Origin: Sphingomonas horti
GTDB lineage: Bacteria; Pseudomonadota; Alphaproteobacteria; Sphingomonadales; Sphingomonadaceae
Direction: 5' to 3'
Length of the DNA: 64,000 nt
NCBI RefSeq assembly: GCF_009753715.1
Contig: NZ_WQMS01000007.1
Coordinates: 10,001-74,000 of the forward strand
A program made the position numbers and the translations under genes. Numbering within the stretch: the stretch's first letter is position 1; each line of letters starts with the position of its first letter. The notes beneath the pieces were generated by a model, which saw nothing but the letters and a program-made list of their open reading frames with translations, ran no database searches and was not told the origin of the DNA. Positions 53,445-61,593 of the stretch are shown here, piece by piece.

Positions 53445-53472
53445 GTCCCGCAGCTCCGGCGAGCTGCGGGAC
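53445..53472 (-). terminator. Terminator hairpin of the DUF736 gene
   Basis: A perfect 12-base stem (GTCCCGCAGCTC) with a CGGC loop, immediately after the stop of the leftward gene ending at 53481, followed by an AT-rich stretch in the direction of transcription. Confidence 0.75.
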
Positions 53473-53480
53473 GGGTTTCA

Positions 53481-53801
53481 TCAATCCGCCGGATTCCAGA
53501 GGATGACGAAGCGATCGTCGCGCTCGTCGGCGGCTTGGGCGAGGTTCGCATAGAGCCGACGCGGCCCGAACTCCGGCGCGGCAAGGCTCAGCGATACATA
53601 GTCGCGACCGCTGGCTTCCGAGCGGCGCATCCAGCCGGCGCCGATCTCGACGTCACCGGAGACGACGCGGTAGTCGGGCTGCACGTCGTTGCGCTTGCGG
53701 GCGTTGGGGACGATGCTGATTTCGGCGCGGATGCTGAGCGTCTTGAGCTGGCCTTTGAAGCTGCCGTTCTCGTCCTTGGCGACATAACCGATGGCAGGCA
53801 T
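53481..53801 (-). CDS. DUF736 family protein
   Basis: A 106-residue single-domain protein. MPAIGYVAKDENGSFKGQLK, then RVVSGDVEIGAGWMRRSEAS and YVSLSLAAPEFGPRRLYANL are the DUF736 hallmarks. These small beta-rich proteins are common on alphaproteobacterial plasmids and integrative elements near tra genes; function unknown. ATG 53801 has an AGGAG site and gives the normal length. Confidence 0.92.
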   Translation of the reverse strand: MPAIGYVAKDENGSFKGQLKTLSIRAEISIVPNARKRNDVQPDYRVVSGDVEIGAGWMRRSEASGRDYVSLSLAAPEFGPRRLYANLAQAADERDDRFVILWNPAD

Positions 53802-53934
53802 TGATCTTACTCCTTCTCGCGATCGGGAACCGTTCCCGTCGACGCGGACCGGAGTTGGCCGGGCAGAAGGCGGCGCTTGCATCGCTTGCGGCCGAAGCGT
53901 GAGCGGAGGACCTGAGCTGCCACTATTCTTGATG

Positions 53935-54027
53935 GTGTGGACACCCCTTCGTCAAGGCCGGACACATGAGAGCACTCAACCGGAGTTCATCATTATCAGT
54001 CAGGCCTTGACGAAGGGGTGTCCACAC
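53935..54027. mobile_element. 93-base MITE-like element with perfect 25-base inverted repeats
   Basis: Arms 53935-53959 and 54003-54027 are exact inverted complements (outer end GTGTGGACACC, inner end TCAAGGCC), with a 43-base unpaired centre. The outer ends are flanked by the same three bases, ATG (53932-53934 and 54028-54030), consistent with a 3-base target duplication. It has no coding capacity. It could instead be a terminator, but there is no T-run and the arms are unusually exact. Confidence 0.6.
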
Positions 54028-54188
54028 ATGGTCCCGCGAGGAGCCGCGAAGCGGCGGGGAAGAATGGCGGCAGCGACGGTTGCGGGCGGCTCCGTCCGGC
54101 CATAGGTCAAGCGTGAACAGACGGGATCGGACCCGATGCGGAGAGGGTGATCCCATGCTCATGCCCCACCAGACGACGAGACGTGCAC

Positions 54189-54443
54189 GTGACGACTGAG
54201 CCCTGCCAAGGCCCGCTTATCGATGCGACCAAGGATATCGAAGCCTTTGCCGAACGCGTCATCGGCTTCGTCGCCGATGCGGTGTTGGATGGCGCGATCG
54301 CCGGCGGCCTAGTGCCGGAAGCCTTGATGCTGGCAGCGGTCGAAGTGGCGGCGAGTCAGGACGGAGATTCGGAGCGCGTCGCGGAATGGCTGACGCGGAT
54401 TGCGCAGCGCATCAGAGATGCCAACGAGCCGGCTGCTTCATGA
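54189..54443 (+). CDS. Small conserved acidic protein of mobile elements
   Basis: An 84-residue protein. After VTTEPCQGPLIDATKDIEAF it is a helical, Ala-rich protein (AERVIGFVADAVLDGAIAGG, then ALMLAAVEVAASQDGDSERV). No recognised domain. GTG 54189 is preferred; GTG 54183 and 54147 are in frame, but upstream residues are Cys/Arg-rich and shadow-like. It converges on the nucleotidyltransferase-HEPN gene. Confidence 0.65.
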   Translation: MTTEPCQGPLIDATKDIEAFAERVIGFVADAVLDGAIAGGLVPEALMLAAVEVAASQDGDSERVAEWLTRIAQRIRDANEPAAS

Positions 54444-54455
54444 GCCGCCCCGCGA

Positions 54456-55361
54456 TCAGGCGGCGGTGCTCCGTTCAAGGGTCGCGAGGCGCTCTTCGCA
54501 CGCGGCACGGACAAGGTCCTGCAGCGCAGAGATGCGCTCGCCGATCCAGGCGAGATCGTCGGCGGTGATCTGGTAGCTCGCTGAGTAGCGCGCCTCGACG
54601 TACGCGCGCTTCAGCCGTTCGAACCGCGCGCGATCCTGCCGTGTCGCACGCGGCCACGCCTCGACCAGACGCGGCTCCTTGTCCTCGGCAAGCGAACGCA
54701 GGAACTTGATGTTGTGCGAACGCGGGAAATACAGGGTCCGGACCAGCAGGAAGCAGATGTAAAGGCGCTCGGCTGCTTGGTGGAGCAGGAATGCGGCCTC
54801 GACGGGTCGCCCTCTCTCGACATTGTCGGCTGCGTTTTGGAAGAAGGTTTCGGCGCTGGGCAGCCAGCGCTCGAAATATTCCGTCGCCATCCGGCGGGCA
54901 TCGGCCGCAGTGAGCGGCTTTGGCGTAGCGAGCGGGTGACACGGCAGCTCGTAGAGCGCGATGCCGTCGCGGGCGATGTCGACCCAGAAATACTCGCCGC
55001 GCGTGAGCGCGCGGTTCACGTCGTCGAGCGAGTGCACGATTATGTTGACGGGGCGGCCGATGGCCGGGTCTCGCGCGATCCGGTCCTCGGCGATATACCA
55101 ATAGTCGGCAATGTCGGTCAGGTCTTCGTGGCTGACGACGATCAGCAGGTCGAAGTCGGATTGATATCCGTTCTCGGGCTCATCGACCCAGTCGCTCCGG
55201 GCGTAGGAGCCGAACAGGATGATCTTATAGACCTTGCCGTTCCGCTTGTGCGGCTGTGTGCAGCGCGCGATTGCCTTGTCGAACTCTTCGAGCAGGATGT
55301 CGCGCACGCGTTCCAGCTCGTGCTGCTGGCGCTCGGGGAGATGATCAAGGTCGGTGCGCAT
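54456..55361 (-). CDS. Fused nucleotidyltransferase-HEPN protein
   Basis: A 301-residue protein. The N-terminal half is a MNT-type nucleotidyltransferase: GSYARSD (Gly51-Ser52) and the metal pair Asp69/Asp71 in QSDFDLLIVV. The C-terminal half (about 165-301) is a HEPN domain with FLLHQAAERLYICFLLV and PRSHNIKFLRSLA. Separate MntA and HepT proteins form toxin-antitoxin pairs in which MNT AMPylates HEPN; here both are in one chain. The role is unknown in this fused form. ATG 55361 is chosen because the conserved fold begins soon after it. Confidence 0.88.
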   Translation of the reverse strand: MRTDLDHLPERQQHELERVRDILLEEFDKAIARCTQPHKRNGKVYKIILFGSYARSDWVDEPENGYQSDFDLLIVVSHEDLTDIADYWYIAEDRIARDPAIGRPVNIIVHSLDDVNRALTRGEYFWVDIARDGIALYELPCHPLATPKPLTAADARRMATEYFERWLPSAETFFQNAADNVERGRPVEAAFLLHQAAERLYICFLLVRTLYFPRSHNIKFLRSLAEDKEPRLVEAWPRATRQDRARFERLKRAYVEARYSASYQITADDLAWIGERISALQDLVRAACEERLATLERSTAA

Positions 55362-55399
55362 CCGGACTGATCCTAGAGTCTGGTCGGGATTTTGCCAGT

Positions 55400-55434
55400 C
55401 CGGCCGGTGCGCGGACTCCCCGTGCACCGGCCGG
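55400..55434 (-). terminator. Terminator hairpin of the sigma-region-4 gene
   Basis: An 11-base stem (CCGGCCGGTGC with its complement) around a 13-base loop, just downstream of the leftward gene ending at 55445, with AT-rich sequence on both sides. Confidence 0.65.
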
Positions 55435-55444
55435 ATTTTCTGCG

Positions 55445-55687
55445 TCAGAACCAGCGCTGCCACCAGCGCAGGTGTTCGCCGTCCATCTGGCGGCGGATGT
55501 TGTACAGCGCCCGCGCCAGCCGCTTCTGCACGCCCTTCCGGCTTAGGCGCGTGCGCGCTGCGATCTCGGCATAGGGTCGGCCGTCGCGGCATTTGGCCAG
55601 GAAGATGTAGCGCTGCATGGCGGGAAGATTGGCGACCGCCCTTTCCAGCCGCCGCAGCTCATCGGCCTCATCTGCTTGGGGCGTCAT
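55445..55687 (-). CDS. Sigma-70 region 4-like regulator
   Basis: An 80-residue protein with a helix-turn-helix: LPAMQRYIFLAKCRDGRPYA, then EIAARTRLSRKGVQKRLARA, the pattern of sigma-70 region 4 (promoter -35 recognition). It has no region 2, so it cannot be a full sigma factor and more likely regulates element genes. Start 55687 has a GGAGT site 9 bases upstream. It lies downstream of parB. Confidence 0.8.
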   Translation of the reverse strand: MTPQADEADELRRLERAVANLPAMQRYIFLAKCRDGRPYAEIAARTRLSRKGVQKRLARALYNIRRQMDGEHLRWWQRWF

Positions 55688-55708
55688 GGGACACTCCATC
55701 GGAAAAAG

Positions 55709-55735
55709 GCTGGCGGCGCTTGGTGCGCCGCCAGC
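55709..55735 (-). terminator. Rho-independent terminator of the ParB-like gene
   Basis: An 11-base perfect stem (GCTGGCGGCGC) and 5-base loop, followed in the leftward direction by five T residues. Classical intrinsic terminator shape. Confidence 0.85.
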
Positions 55736-55742
55736 ATGGGGT

Positions 55743-57557
55743 TCAGGCGGCGTGCGCCAGACCGGGGGCGGAAGGTTGGTTCGTCTCGGCCTGCGGCTCG
55801 GGTGCGGTCAGTTCTACCAGCTGCGCCGCGCGGGCGACGGTGCCGCCGCCGCCGCGCCCGGTGTAGGCGGCAGGCGGGAAGGCCATCCATTTCGGCACCC
55901 AGCCATCGACCTTGGCGCGGCCATTTTCGCCGGTCAGGCAGTCGCGGATGATCCGGCGCTTGACCTTGCCGGTCGCGCTTGCGTTGGCGTTCGCGACAGT
56001 CTCGCCCGCGACTTCGCCCAGCACGGCGTCCAGCACTTCGCGATCCCGGAGCCAGTCCAGCAGCGCGTCGTCGGACTGCCAGACCTCGGCCATGCTGACG
56101 CCAAGCTCGCGCCCGAGAAGCTCGATCAGCGCCGATCCCGCCGCTAGCGTCTCGCCCATGACAATGGCGAGGATATCGAGCATCGCCTCGTCCGGCAGCG
56201 CCAGCAGCTTCGCAAACAGCCCCGCCACGCCAGCCGGGCCCTCATAGCCGCCGGTCACCTTTGGCGTTTCCGGATCGAAGCCGAGCAGCGCCAGCACCCC
56301 GCGCCGCTTCTCGTCGAAAGCCGCCTCGGACGGACAGGTCTCGACGCTCTCGGCGATTGCATCGCTGTGTCCCCGCTGCGGCTCCACGCGAACGGTCCAG
56401 AGACACGAGCCCGCGATCGCATGCGCGACCATGAGCCGCAGCGCGATAGACGGTGCGGACGCAAGTTTTGCGCGCACCGCCGCATGCCGATGCAGGTCGA
56501 TATAGTTCTGCAAGGGCGCGCTGACCTCGGGGCGGACCGGTTTGGCCGGGGCTTCGCCGCTCGCCTGCTTCGCGCGCTGCCGCGCTTCCTTCAGACTGAC
56601 GTAGCCCTCGTGGATCGCGACATCGCCGCGCGACGACACGGCGATGAACACCTTGCCGCCTTTGCGTTTGGGGCAACGCTCATGCTCCCAGCTATGGAAA
56701 TGCGTTCCGGCGGGAAGCACGATGACTTCGCTCCAGCCGGCCTCGCGATACTCGGCTGCACGTGCCTCAATCGCCGCATTTTGGGCGGCCCAGAAGGTGT
56801 CGGCGCAGGCGAAGTAGTTGTCCTCGCCAAACAGGTCAGAGACGGTCGCGCCGTCATAGCTCGTAAGGTCGAAGAGCGCTGCCTTGGTCGGGATGCTCTC
56901 GCCGCCGAACAACCATGCCTTGAGGCTGTGGCCCATCGGACAGCGCAGCGGATCGGCCTCAAACAGGGCGAGCCATTCGCGCTGCCGCTCCTTGCTGGCC
57001 AGCGTCAGGTGCCGGATGCTCGCTGCATTGATCTCCTCGCGCCGATAGAGCTGGCGGATGCGCGGCAGGAGGTTGCCGAGCGCGAGGGTGCGCTTCACCT
57101 GAAGCTCGGCCAGCCCGAAGGTGAGCGCGATCTGCTCCGGAGTGCGGCCTTCACGGACAAGCCGGGTGAAGCTTTCCCAGCGGGTGACTTCGTCCGGGTC
57201 CAGCCGGGCGACGTTCTCGATCAGCGAAGCCTCAAGCGCCGCCGCGTCGTCTCCGGCTTCCATGACTGCGCACGGCAGCGGCTCGATTTCGCCCGCCTCC
57301 TCCGCCACGGTGACCGCCGCGAAGTAACGCCGCTTGCCCGCCACGATCTCGAAGCTGTCTGCCGACCCGTCCGTGACCGCTCCCTCGTCGTCACTCTGGC
57401 GAGTGACGGGACAGGCTCTGGGGCGCACGATCAACGGCACGAGCACGCCCCGCGCGCGAACAGAAGGAAGAATATTGGAAATGTCGGGCTTTGCCTTGGC
57501 GCGCATGTTGGCGGCCGAGACGCAAAGCTGGCCCAACTCGATATGACGCAGTTCCAT
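55743..57557 (-). CDS. ParB/RepB-type partition protein
   Basis: A 604-residue protein. The N-terminal ParB nuclease/clamp fold (MELRHIELGQLCVSAANMRA, then RARGVLVPLIVRPR, FEIVAGKRRYFAAV and a later ENVARLDPDEVTRWESFTRL) is followed by a helix-turn-helix region (TPEQIALTFGLAELQVKRTL). A long C-terminal part (about 230-604) lacks a known domain and occurs in sphingomonad and rhizobial mobile-element ParB proteins. It would bind parS-like sites for stable inheritance or regulation. A partner ParA is not in the window. Confidence 0.87.
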   Translation of the reverse strand: MELRHIELGQLCVSAANMRAKAKPDISNILPSVRARGVLVPLIVRPRACPVTRQSDDEGAVTDGSADSFEIVAGKRRYFAAVTVAEEAGEIEPLPCAVMEAGDDAAALEASLIENVARLDPDEVTRWESFTRLVREGRTPEQIALTFGLAELQVKRTLALGNLLPRIRQLYRREEINAASIRHLTLASKERQREWLALFEADPLRCPMGHSLKAWLFGGESIPTKAALFDLTSYDGATVSDLFGEDNYFACADTFWAAQNAAIEARAAEYREAGWSEVIVLPAGTHFHSWEHERCPKRKGGKVFIAVSSRGDVAIHEGYVSLKEARQRAKQASGEAPAKPVRPEVSAPLQNYIDLHRHAAVRAKLASAPSIALRLMVAHAIAGSCLWTVRVEPQRGHSDAIAESVETCPSEAAFDEKRRGVLALLGFDPETPKVTGGYEGPAGVAGLFAKLLALPDEAMLDILAIVMGETLAAGSALIELLGRELGVSMAEVWQSDDALLDWLRDREVLDAVLGEVAGETVANANASATGKVKRRIIRDCLTGENGRAKVDGWVPKWMAFPPAAYTGRGGGGTVARAAQLVELTAPEPQAETNQPSAPGLAHAA

Positions 57558-58053
57558 TGCTCCTGCTCCTTCTCAAAAACCACCGCACCCGGCGCCGGAA
57601 TGGCGGGGTGGGCGGCAGGAGCGGCCCCAGAGGCCCGCCGGCAGAGGCGGGCCGCACCCGTAGGGGCGCAATGAAATGGAGCAGCCGGCGCAGCCGGCTT
57701 GCGGCACGCCGCGGCGGGCCCACCGGCAGCGACGCCCACCCCGCCAGACCAAGCCGGAGGCAAACGCCGCCGCGCCAATCAGGCGCGGCGACCGCCAAGC
57801 CGAGCCGCGCGACTCGGCGGCATTTCGACCACCCGTTGTGCGAGCGAGCATGTCACGATCAACAGTCGCAATTCGCGCCATGACTTCCGGTTTTGGCGCG
57901 GCCGCTTGCGTTACGAGATCAGCCGCGCTGGTCCCAGTTCGCAGGGTCGTCAGGGGGGAGGGTCGGAATCGCATATGGGCGATTCCGACCCTCCCGCGCG
58001 GCCAAGCCGCTGGTCATGCTGTTGGCATTCCATTCCAAGTGAGGACAGCCAAG
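57558..58053. other. Non-coding spacer between parB and alpA
   Basis: About 500 bases without a convincing gene; the open frames here are arginine- and alanine-rich and disagree with each other. It holds the divergent promoters of the ParB-like gene and alpA and the long hairpin at 57956. It could also hold parS-like or replication sites, but I recognise none. Confidence 0.5.
57956..57995. repeat. Perfect 17-base hairpin
   Basis: Arms 57956-57972 and 57979-57995 are exact complements (start GGGAGGGTCGG) with a 6-base loop ATATGG. It is not followed by a T-run and lies 58 bases upstream of alpA. It could be a regulator binding site, a single-strand origin structure or a protein-loading site. 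Confidence 0.75.
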
Positions 58054-58266
58054 ATGGCCCGACCGATCGCGAACGATCGCATTCTCAGGATTAGTACAGT
58101 GCTGGCCAAGACCGGGTTGAGCCGCTCGACCATGTACAGAAAGATCGACCAGGGTACGTTCCCGAGGCAGGTCAAGATCTCGGACCGGTGCGCAGGCTGG
58201 TATGAATCGGAAGTGGAAGCGTGGCTGAGGAACCCGATGTTCTATTCGGCGGAGGAGGGGCGATAG
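58054..58266 (+). CDS. alpA: AlpA family regulator
   Basis: A 70-residue helix-turn-helix protein: RILRISTVLAKTGLSRSTMY, then RKIDQGTFPRQVKISDR and GWYESEVEAWL match AlpA/Cox-like excisionase-type regulators of integrative elements. Such proteins control integrase or early element genes. ATG 58054 follows a GAGGACAGCC ribosome-binding region. It marks the right part of the mobile segment; no integrase follows in this window. Confidence 0.9.
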   Translation: MARPIANDRILRISTVLAKTGLSRSTMYRKIDQGTFPRQVKISDRCAGWYESEVEAWLRNPMFYSAEEGR

Positions 58267-58329
58267 ACCGCCAAGCGGCGTCTACGGCCCCGAAACTCGG
58301 ACCTCCGCAACGCCGCTCAGCGGCACCGT

Positions 58330-58842
58330 TCAGGCGGCGTCAGCCGACCGACTGGGTAACACCCAGCCCGGCCGCGGAAAATGGCAGGTGTAGCCATTCG
58401 GCAATCGTTCCAGATAATCCTGATGCTCGGGCTCAGCTTCCCAGAACGGCCCGGCTTCAGCGACCTCGGTGACAACCTTTCCCGGCCAAAGTCCGGAAGC
58501 ATTCACATCGGCGATTGTCTCGTCGGCTACCCGCCTCTGGGCCTCGGTCGTGTAATAGATCGCGGAGCGATAGCTGCTCCCCACGTCATTGCCCTGGCGG
58601 TTGAGCGTGGTCGGGTCGTGAATCTGGAAGAAGAACTCCAGGATGCGGCGGTAGCTTGTCCGCTCCGGATCGAAGTCGATCGCAATCGCTTCGGCATGCG
58701 TCCCGTGATTGCGATAGGTCGCGTTGGGAACATCGCCGCCGGTATAGCCGACCCTGGTCGAGACGACGCCCGGGAGCTTTCGGATGAGGTCCTGCATTCC
58801 CCAGAAGCAGCCGCCGGCGAGGATGGCCCGCTCAGTCGTCAT
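58330..58842 (-). CDS. msrA: Peptide-methionine (S)-S-oxide reductase
   Basis: A 170-residue MsrA. The catalytic Cys is in [18 protein letters not shown], with [20 protein letters not shown] and EAIAIDFDP typical of the family. It reduces methionine-S-sulfoxide in proteins. The C-terminus HFPRPGW is unusual in length but acceptable. Its start overlaps the msrB stop by 4 bases. Confidence 0.95.
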   Translation of the reverse strand: MTTERAILAGGCFWGMQDLIRKLPGVVSTRVGYTGGDVPNATYRNHGTHAEAIAIDFDPERTSYRRILEFFFQIHDPTTLNRQGNDVGSSYRSAIYYTTEAQRRVADETIADVNASGLWPGKVVTEVAEAGPFWEAEPEHQDYLERLPNGYTCHFPRPGWVLPSRSADAA

Positions 58843-59288
58843 AGCAGGTCCTCTACCTGGTCAAGATAGGCGCCATAGCCCTGGGCTTCCATTTCGGCCC
58901 GCGGCACGAAGCGCAATGACGCGGAGTTGATGCAATAACGCAGGCCTCCTCGGTCGGGTGGACCGTCTGTAAAGACATGCCCGAGGTGGCTGTCGCCATG
59001 CGCCGAGCGCACTTCCGTGCGGGTCATGCCGTGGCTGGTGTCGAGGGACTCGAGCACGTTGAGAGGCTCGATCGGTTTGGTAAAGCTCGGCCATCCGCAG
59101 CCTGAATCATATTTGTCCGATGACGCGAACAGCGGCTCGCCGGAGACGACGTCGACGTAGATGCCCGACGCCTTGTTGTTCAGATATTCTCCGGTGCCTG
59201 GGCGCTCGGTTCCGCTCTCTTGCGTGACGCGGAACTGCTCCGGCGTCAGTCCGGCAAGGGCTTTGTCGCTTTTGGCGTAGTCGGCCAT
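58839..59288 (-). CDS. msrB: Peptide-methionine (R)-S-oxide reductase, zinc-free type
   Basis: A 149-residue MsrB. The conserved [20 protein letters not shown] and the catalytic Cys in [12 protein letters not shown] are present. The two CxxC pairs that bind zinc in E. coli MsrB are missing (here [11 protein letters not shown] and [15 protein letters not shown]), so it is the zinc-free form. It reduces methionine-R-sulfoxide and is co-transcribed with msrA. Confidence 0.95.
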   Translation of the reverse strand: MADYAKSDKALAGLTPEQFRVTQESGTERPGTGEYLNNKASGIYVDVVSGEPLFASSDKYDSGCGWPSFTKPIEPLNVLESLDTSHGMTRTEVRSAHGDSHLGHVFTDGPPDRGGLRYCINSASLRFVPRAEMEAQGYGAYLDQVEDLL

Positions 59289-59591
59289 CGGATGCTCCTC
59301 CTGGCATTTGCGTTCAGCTGGCGGCCGAAGACCGGGCTTTCCTCCCGATCCCTGCGCGATCGCAGCCAGATCGTCCCCGAAATCTTCGGCCCGGCCAAGG
59401 CCCGCCGCAATAGGACGATGGTCTCAGGCCTCCACCCTGCCGGAGCCTCGACACCTAGGTATCGCCGACACCTATGTCCAATCGATCGGGCGCGCCCACG
59501 AAAGCAATTCGGGCGGCAATGCGACCTGGCGTCGCAGACGCATCCAAAAACGCAGGGGGCAACCTCCTGGAAGCAGAAAGGCGCCACTGAC
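59289..59591. other. Divergent gap between msrB and the FMN reductase
   Basis: About 300 bases. No gene is convincing. The stretch near 59449-59476 has two related copies of (G)ACACCTA, and TAGGT/ACCTA arms spaced by 9 bases, which could be a regulator site but are too short to claim. Confidence 0.4.
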
Positions 59592-60173
59592 ATGGCCAGA
59601 CCGAACATCGCCGTGATTATGAGCACGACCCGCGCAACCCGGTTCGCAGACAAGCCAGCGAGGTGGATCCATGATTTTGCCGTGGCCCGGGGCGACATGG
59701 ATGTCGAACTGATCGACCTGCGCGATTATCCGATGCCCTTCTTCGACGAAGCGGCGTCTAATGCGTGGGTTCCTACGCAGAACGAGGTCGCGGTGCGCTG
59801 GCAGAAGAAAGTGGCGGAGTTCGACGGATATATTTTCGTGACCGCAGAATATAATCGCAGCATCCCGGCGGTGCTCAAGAACGCACTCGACTATGCTTAT
59901 CCGGAGTGGAACCGGAAGCCTGCCGCATGCCTGGGCTACGGGAGCGTCGGCGGAGCTCGCGCGGTCGAACAACTGCGCCTGATGTGCGTCGAGCTGCAGA
60001 TGGCGCCGACACGGACCGGCGTCCACATCCAGGGCGGGGACTTCTATGAAGCCCTGCTTCAGGGCAGAGATATCGAGACGCTTCCGTACATCGGCGAGAA
60101 TGCTGTCACGATGCTGGATGAGCTGATGTGGTGGACGAAGGCGCTCGCAGCGGCGCGGGCGAGCTCTGATTGA
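59592..60173 (+). CDS. NADPH-dependent FMN reductase family protein
   Basis: A 193-residue flavodoxin-like protein. The N-terminal FMN phosphate loop is IAVIMSTTRATRFADKPARW. FVTAEYNRSIPAVLKNALDY and the GYGSVGGARAVEQLR loop are typical of NAD(P)H-dependent FMN/azo/chromate reductases. ATG 59592 gives the family length. It probably supports quinone or electrophile detoxification, given its neighbours. Confidence 0.9.
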   Translation: MARPNIAVIMSTTRATRFADKPARWIHDFAVARGDMDVELIDLRDYPMPFFDEAASNAWVPTQNEVAVRWQKKVAEFDGYIFVTAEYNRSIPAVLKNALDYAYPEWNRKPAACLGYGSVGGARAVEQLRLMCVELQMAPTRTGVHIQGGDFYEALLQGRDIETLPYIGENAVTMLDELMWWTKALAAARASSD

Positions 60174-60233
60174 ACCATTGGAGACCGACGCGGGCTCGAC
60201 TCTACAGCAAGCCGAGCCCGCGGCCCTCGTCGT

Positions 60234-60872
60234 TCACTCCGCGATGACCGGTCCCGGCAACGCAGCCAGAAGCTGGGCCGTGGTCAGGATCGCATGGGCG
60301 TAGGTTGGGCCGTTCAGGTCATGGGCGGCTCGCATCAGCTCTTCAGAATAGGCCGCGGTCGCATCCCGGACCAAGGTCACGTGGTAGCCGATCTCCATCG
60401 CGTAGCGGGCGGTCGATTCAACGCAGGTATTGGCGAGGAGGCCAACAATGATCAGGTGGGTGATGCCACGCTGCCTTAGCTGCTGGTCAAGGTCGGTGTT
60501 GGCAAAGCCGCTTTGCGCCCAGTGCTCCGTCGCGATGATATCCCCTGGCCTAGGAGCGAAGTCCGGGTGCCAGTCTCCGCCCCATTCGCCCCGCGCAAAC
60601 GAATGGCGGCGCATGATCGCGATTTGGGTCGGGTTGGGGTGCTGCCAGTCCTCATAATCGCCGGGCTCCCACCGCCGGTGAGGTGCGATCGCGACCTGAA
60701 TGCCGGCCTTACGCGCGGCGGCATGGAGCGCTCGCAGATTGTCGATCAGACGCACTGCCTCGGCAACGGGCTTGACGCGCGGCCAGACCTTGCCGCCCTC
60801 GGAGAGGAAGTCGTTATAGGGGTCGACCAGCACCAATGCCGTCGACTCCTTATCGTAGCGCGGCGGTGTCAT
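60234..60872 (-). CDS. Isochorismatase family cysteine hydrolase
   Basis: A 212-residue protein. Catalytic-type residues include Asp in LVLVDPYNDFL, the cis-peptide region and Cys in IIVGLLANTCVESTARYAME. Substrates of the family include isochorismate, nicotinamide and N-carbamoyl compounds; none can be assigned here. Its start overlaps the 3' end of the gene at 60869-61429 by 4 bases. Confidence 0.9.
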   Translation of the reverse strand: MTPPRYDKESTALVLVDPYNDFLSEGGKVWPRVKPVAEAVRLIDNLRALHAAARKAGIQVAIAPHRRWEPGDYEDWQHPNPTQIAIMRRHSFARGEWGGDWHPDFAPRPGDIIATEHWAQSGFANTDLDQQLRQRGITHLIIVGLLANTCVESTARYAMEIGYHVTLVRDATAAYSEELMRAAHDLNGPTYAHAILTTAQLLAALPGPVIAE

Positions 60873-61429
60873 GCGACGGCTCGCGCCGCGATGGGCTCGT
60901 CCGCTTGGCCGCGGAGTGCAGCGCGCTCGATGCTCGCCGCAAAAAGCGGCGTTTCGCCCTGGTTGTGCGCGATCGACATGGGCTGGCGCTGCGTGCGAAA
61001 CACCTCGAACGGGATGCCCTGGCGGTCCAGCAGGTCGAGCAACGCGTCGGTTGCTGTCGAACGAACATGGTTCGTGAATTCGCAGCGGCCGTCGTCGAGC
61101 GCGCGGACCGTCAGTTCCCAAAGCACGTTGATCGTCGTGCGTCCGTTGGGGGTGAAGACATCGGACACCGATTCCAGGATCAGATGGTCTTTCTCGCCGA
61201 GCCGCTCGACATAATGCTGTACCATCAGGCTGCCGCCGATCACTTCGACGTTGATCGACATCCGCTTGCCGTCCGGGCCGGTGGTGTAGCCAGCGGCCAC
61301 GTGCGCCGGCGAGCATCCCTGATATTCCCTATCGGGCAAAGTGAATGCCCAAGCCGGCAGATCAATGGCGGCGAGAGGTGCATTGATGACGGCGGTAAAG
61401 CTGGAGTCGACGATCTCCGGATTGCTCAT
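60869..61429 (-). CDS. Uncharacterised protein, possibly SRPBCC fold
   Basis: A 186-residue soluble protein. Alternating strands such as MSINVEVIGGSLMVQHYVER, then HLILESVSDVFTPNGRTTIN and VRALDDGRCEFTNHVRSTAT suggest a START/SRPBCC ligand-binding fold, but I do not recognise a family. ATG 61429 has a GAGGAG site. It is transcribed with the isochorismatase gene, away from the tautomerase across an operator-like palindrome. Confidence 0.75.
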   Translation of the reverse strand: MSNPEIVDSSFTAVINAPLAAIDLPAWAFTLPDREYQGCSPAHVAAGYTTGPDGKRMSINVEVIGGSLMVQHYVERLGEKDHLILESVSDVFTPNGRTTINVLWELTVRALDDGRCEFTNHVRSTATDALLDLLDRQGIPFEVFRTQRQPMSIAHNQGETPLFAASIERAALRGQADEPIAARAVA

Positions 61430-61518
61430 GCTCGATCTCCTCGCGTGGGATGGAGGAGCGACGCGCTCACCCACCGGTGATCGAGGTAGGATTGGTTTAC
61501 GATCGGCCGAATTGCGCT

Positions 61519-61536
61519 TTGGTGTATAGATACCAA
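61519..61536. promoter_or_regulatory. Palindromic operator candidate in the redox cluster
   Basis: TTGGT and ACCAA flank a perfect GTATAGATAC core, in the 160-base gap between divergent genes (61429 leftward and 61594 rightward). The GTAT-N2-ATAC core is the sort of site bound by HxlR/YodB- or LysR-type redox regulators. No such regulator gene is in the window. Confidence 0.5.
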
Positions 61537-61593
61537 GGTCCAATTCCTCCGGCGCAGCCTGCCCGTCATTGAGGCTGGAGCAGGAGAACAGCC

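Noticed and set aside
53935-54027. Simple transcription terminator reading of the 25-base inverted repeat
   Set aside because: The 43-base loop, lack of T-run and direct repeat at both ends fit a terminator poorly, so I listed it as a MITE-like element with moderate confidence.
57573-58053. Several overlapping frames in the parB-alpA gap
   Set aside because: They are Arg/Ala/Pro-rich, conflict with one another and lack ribosome-binding sites or family patterns.
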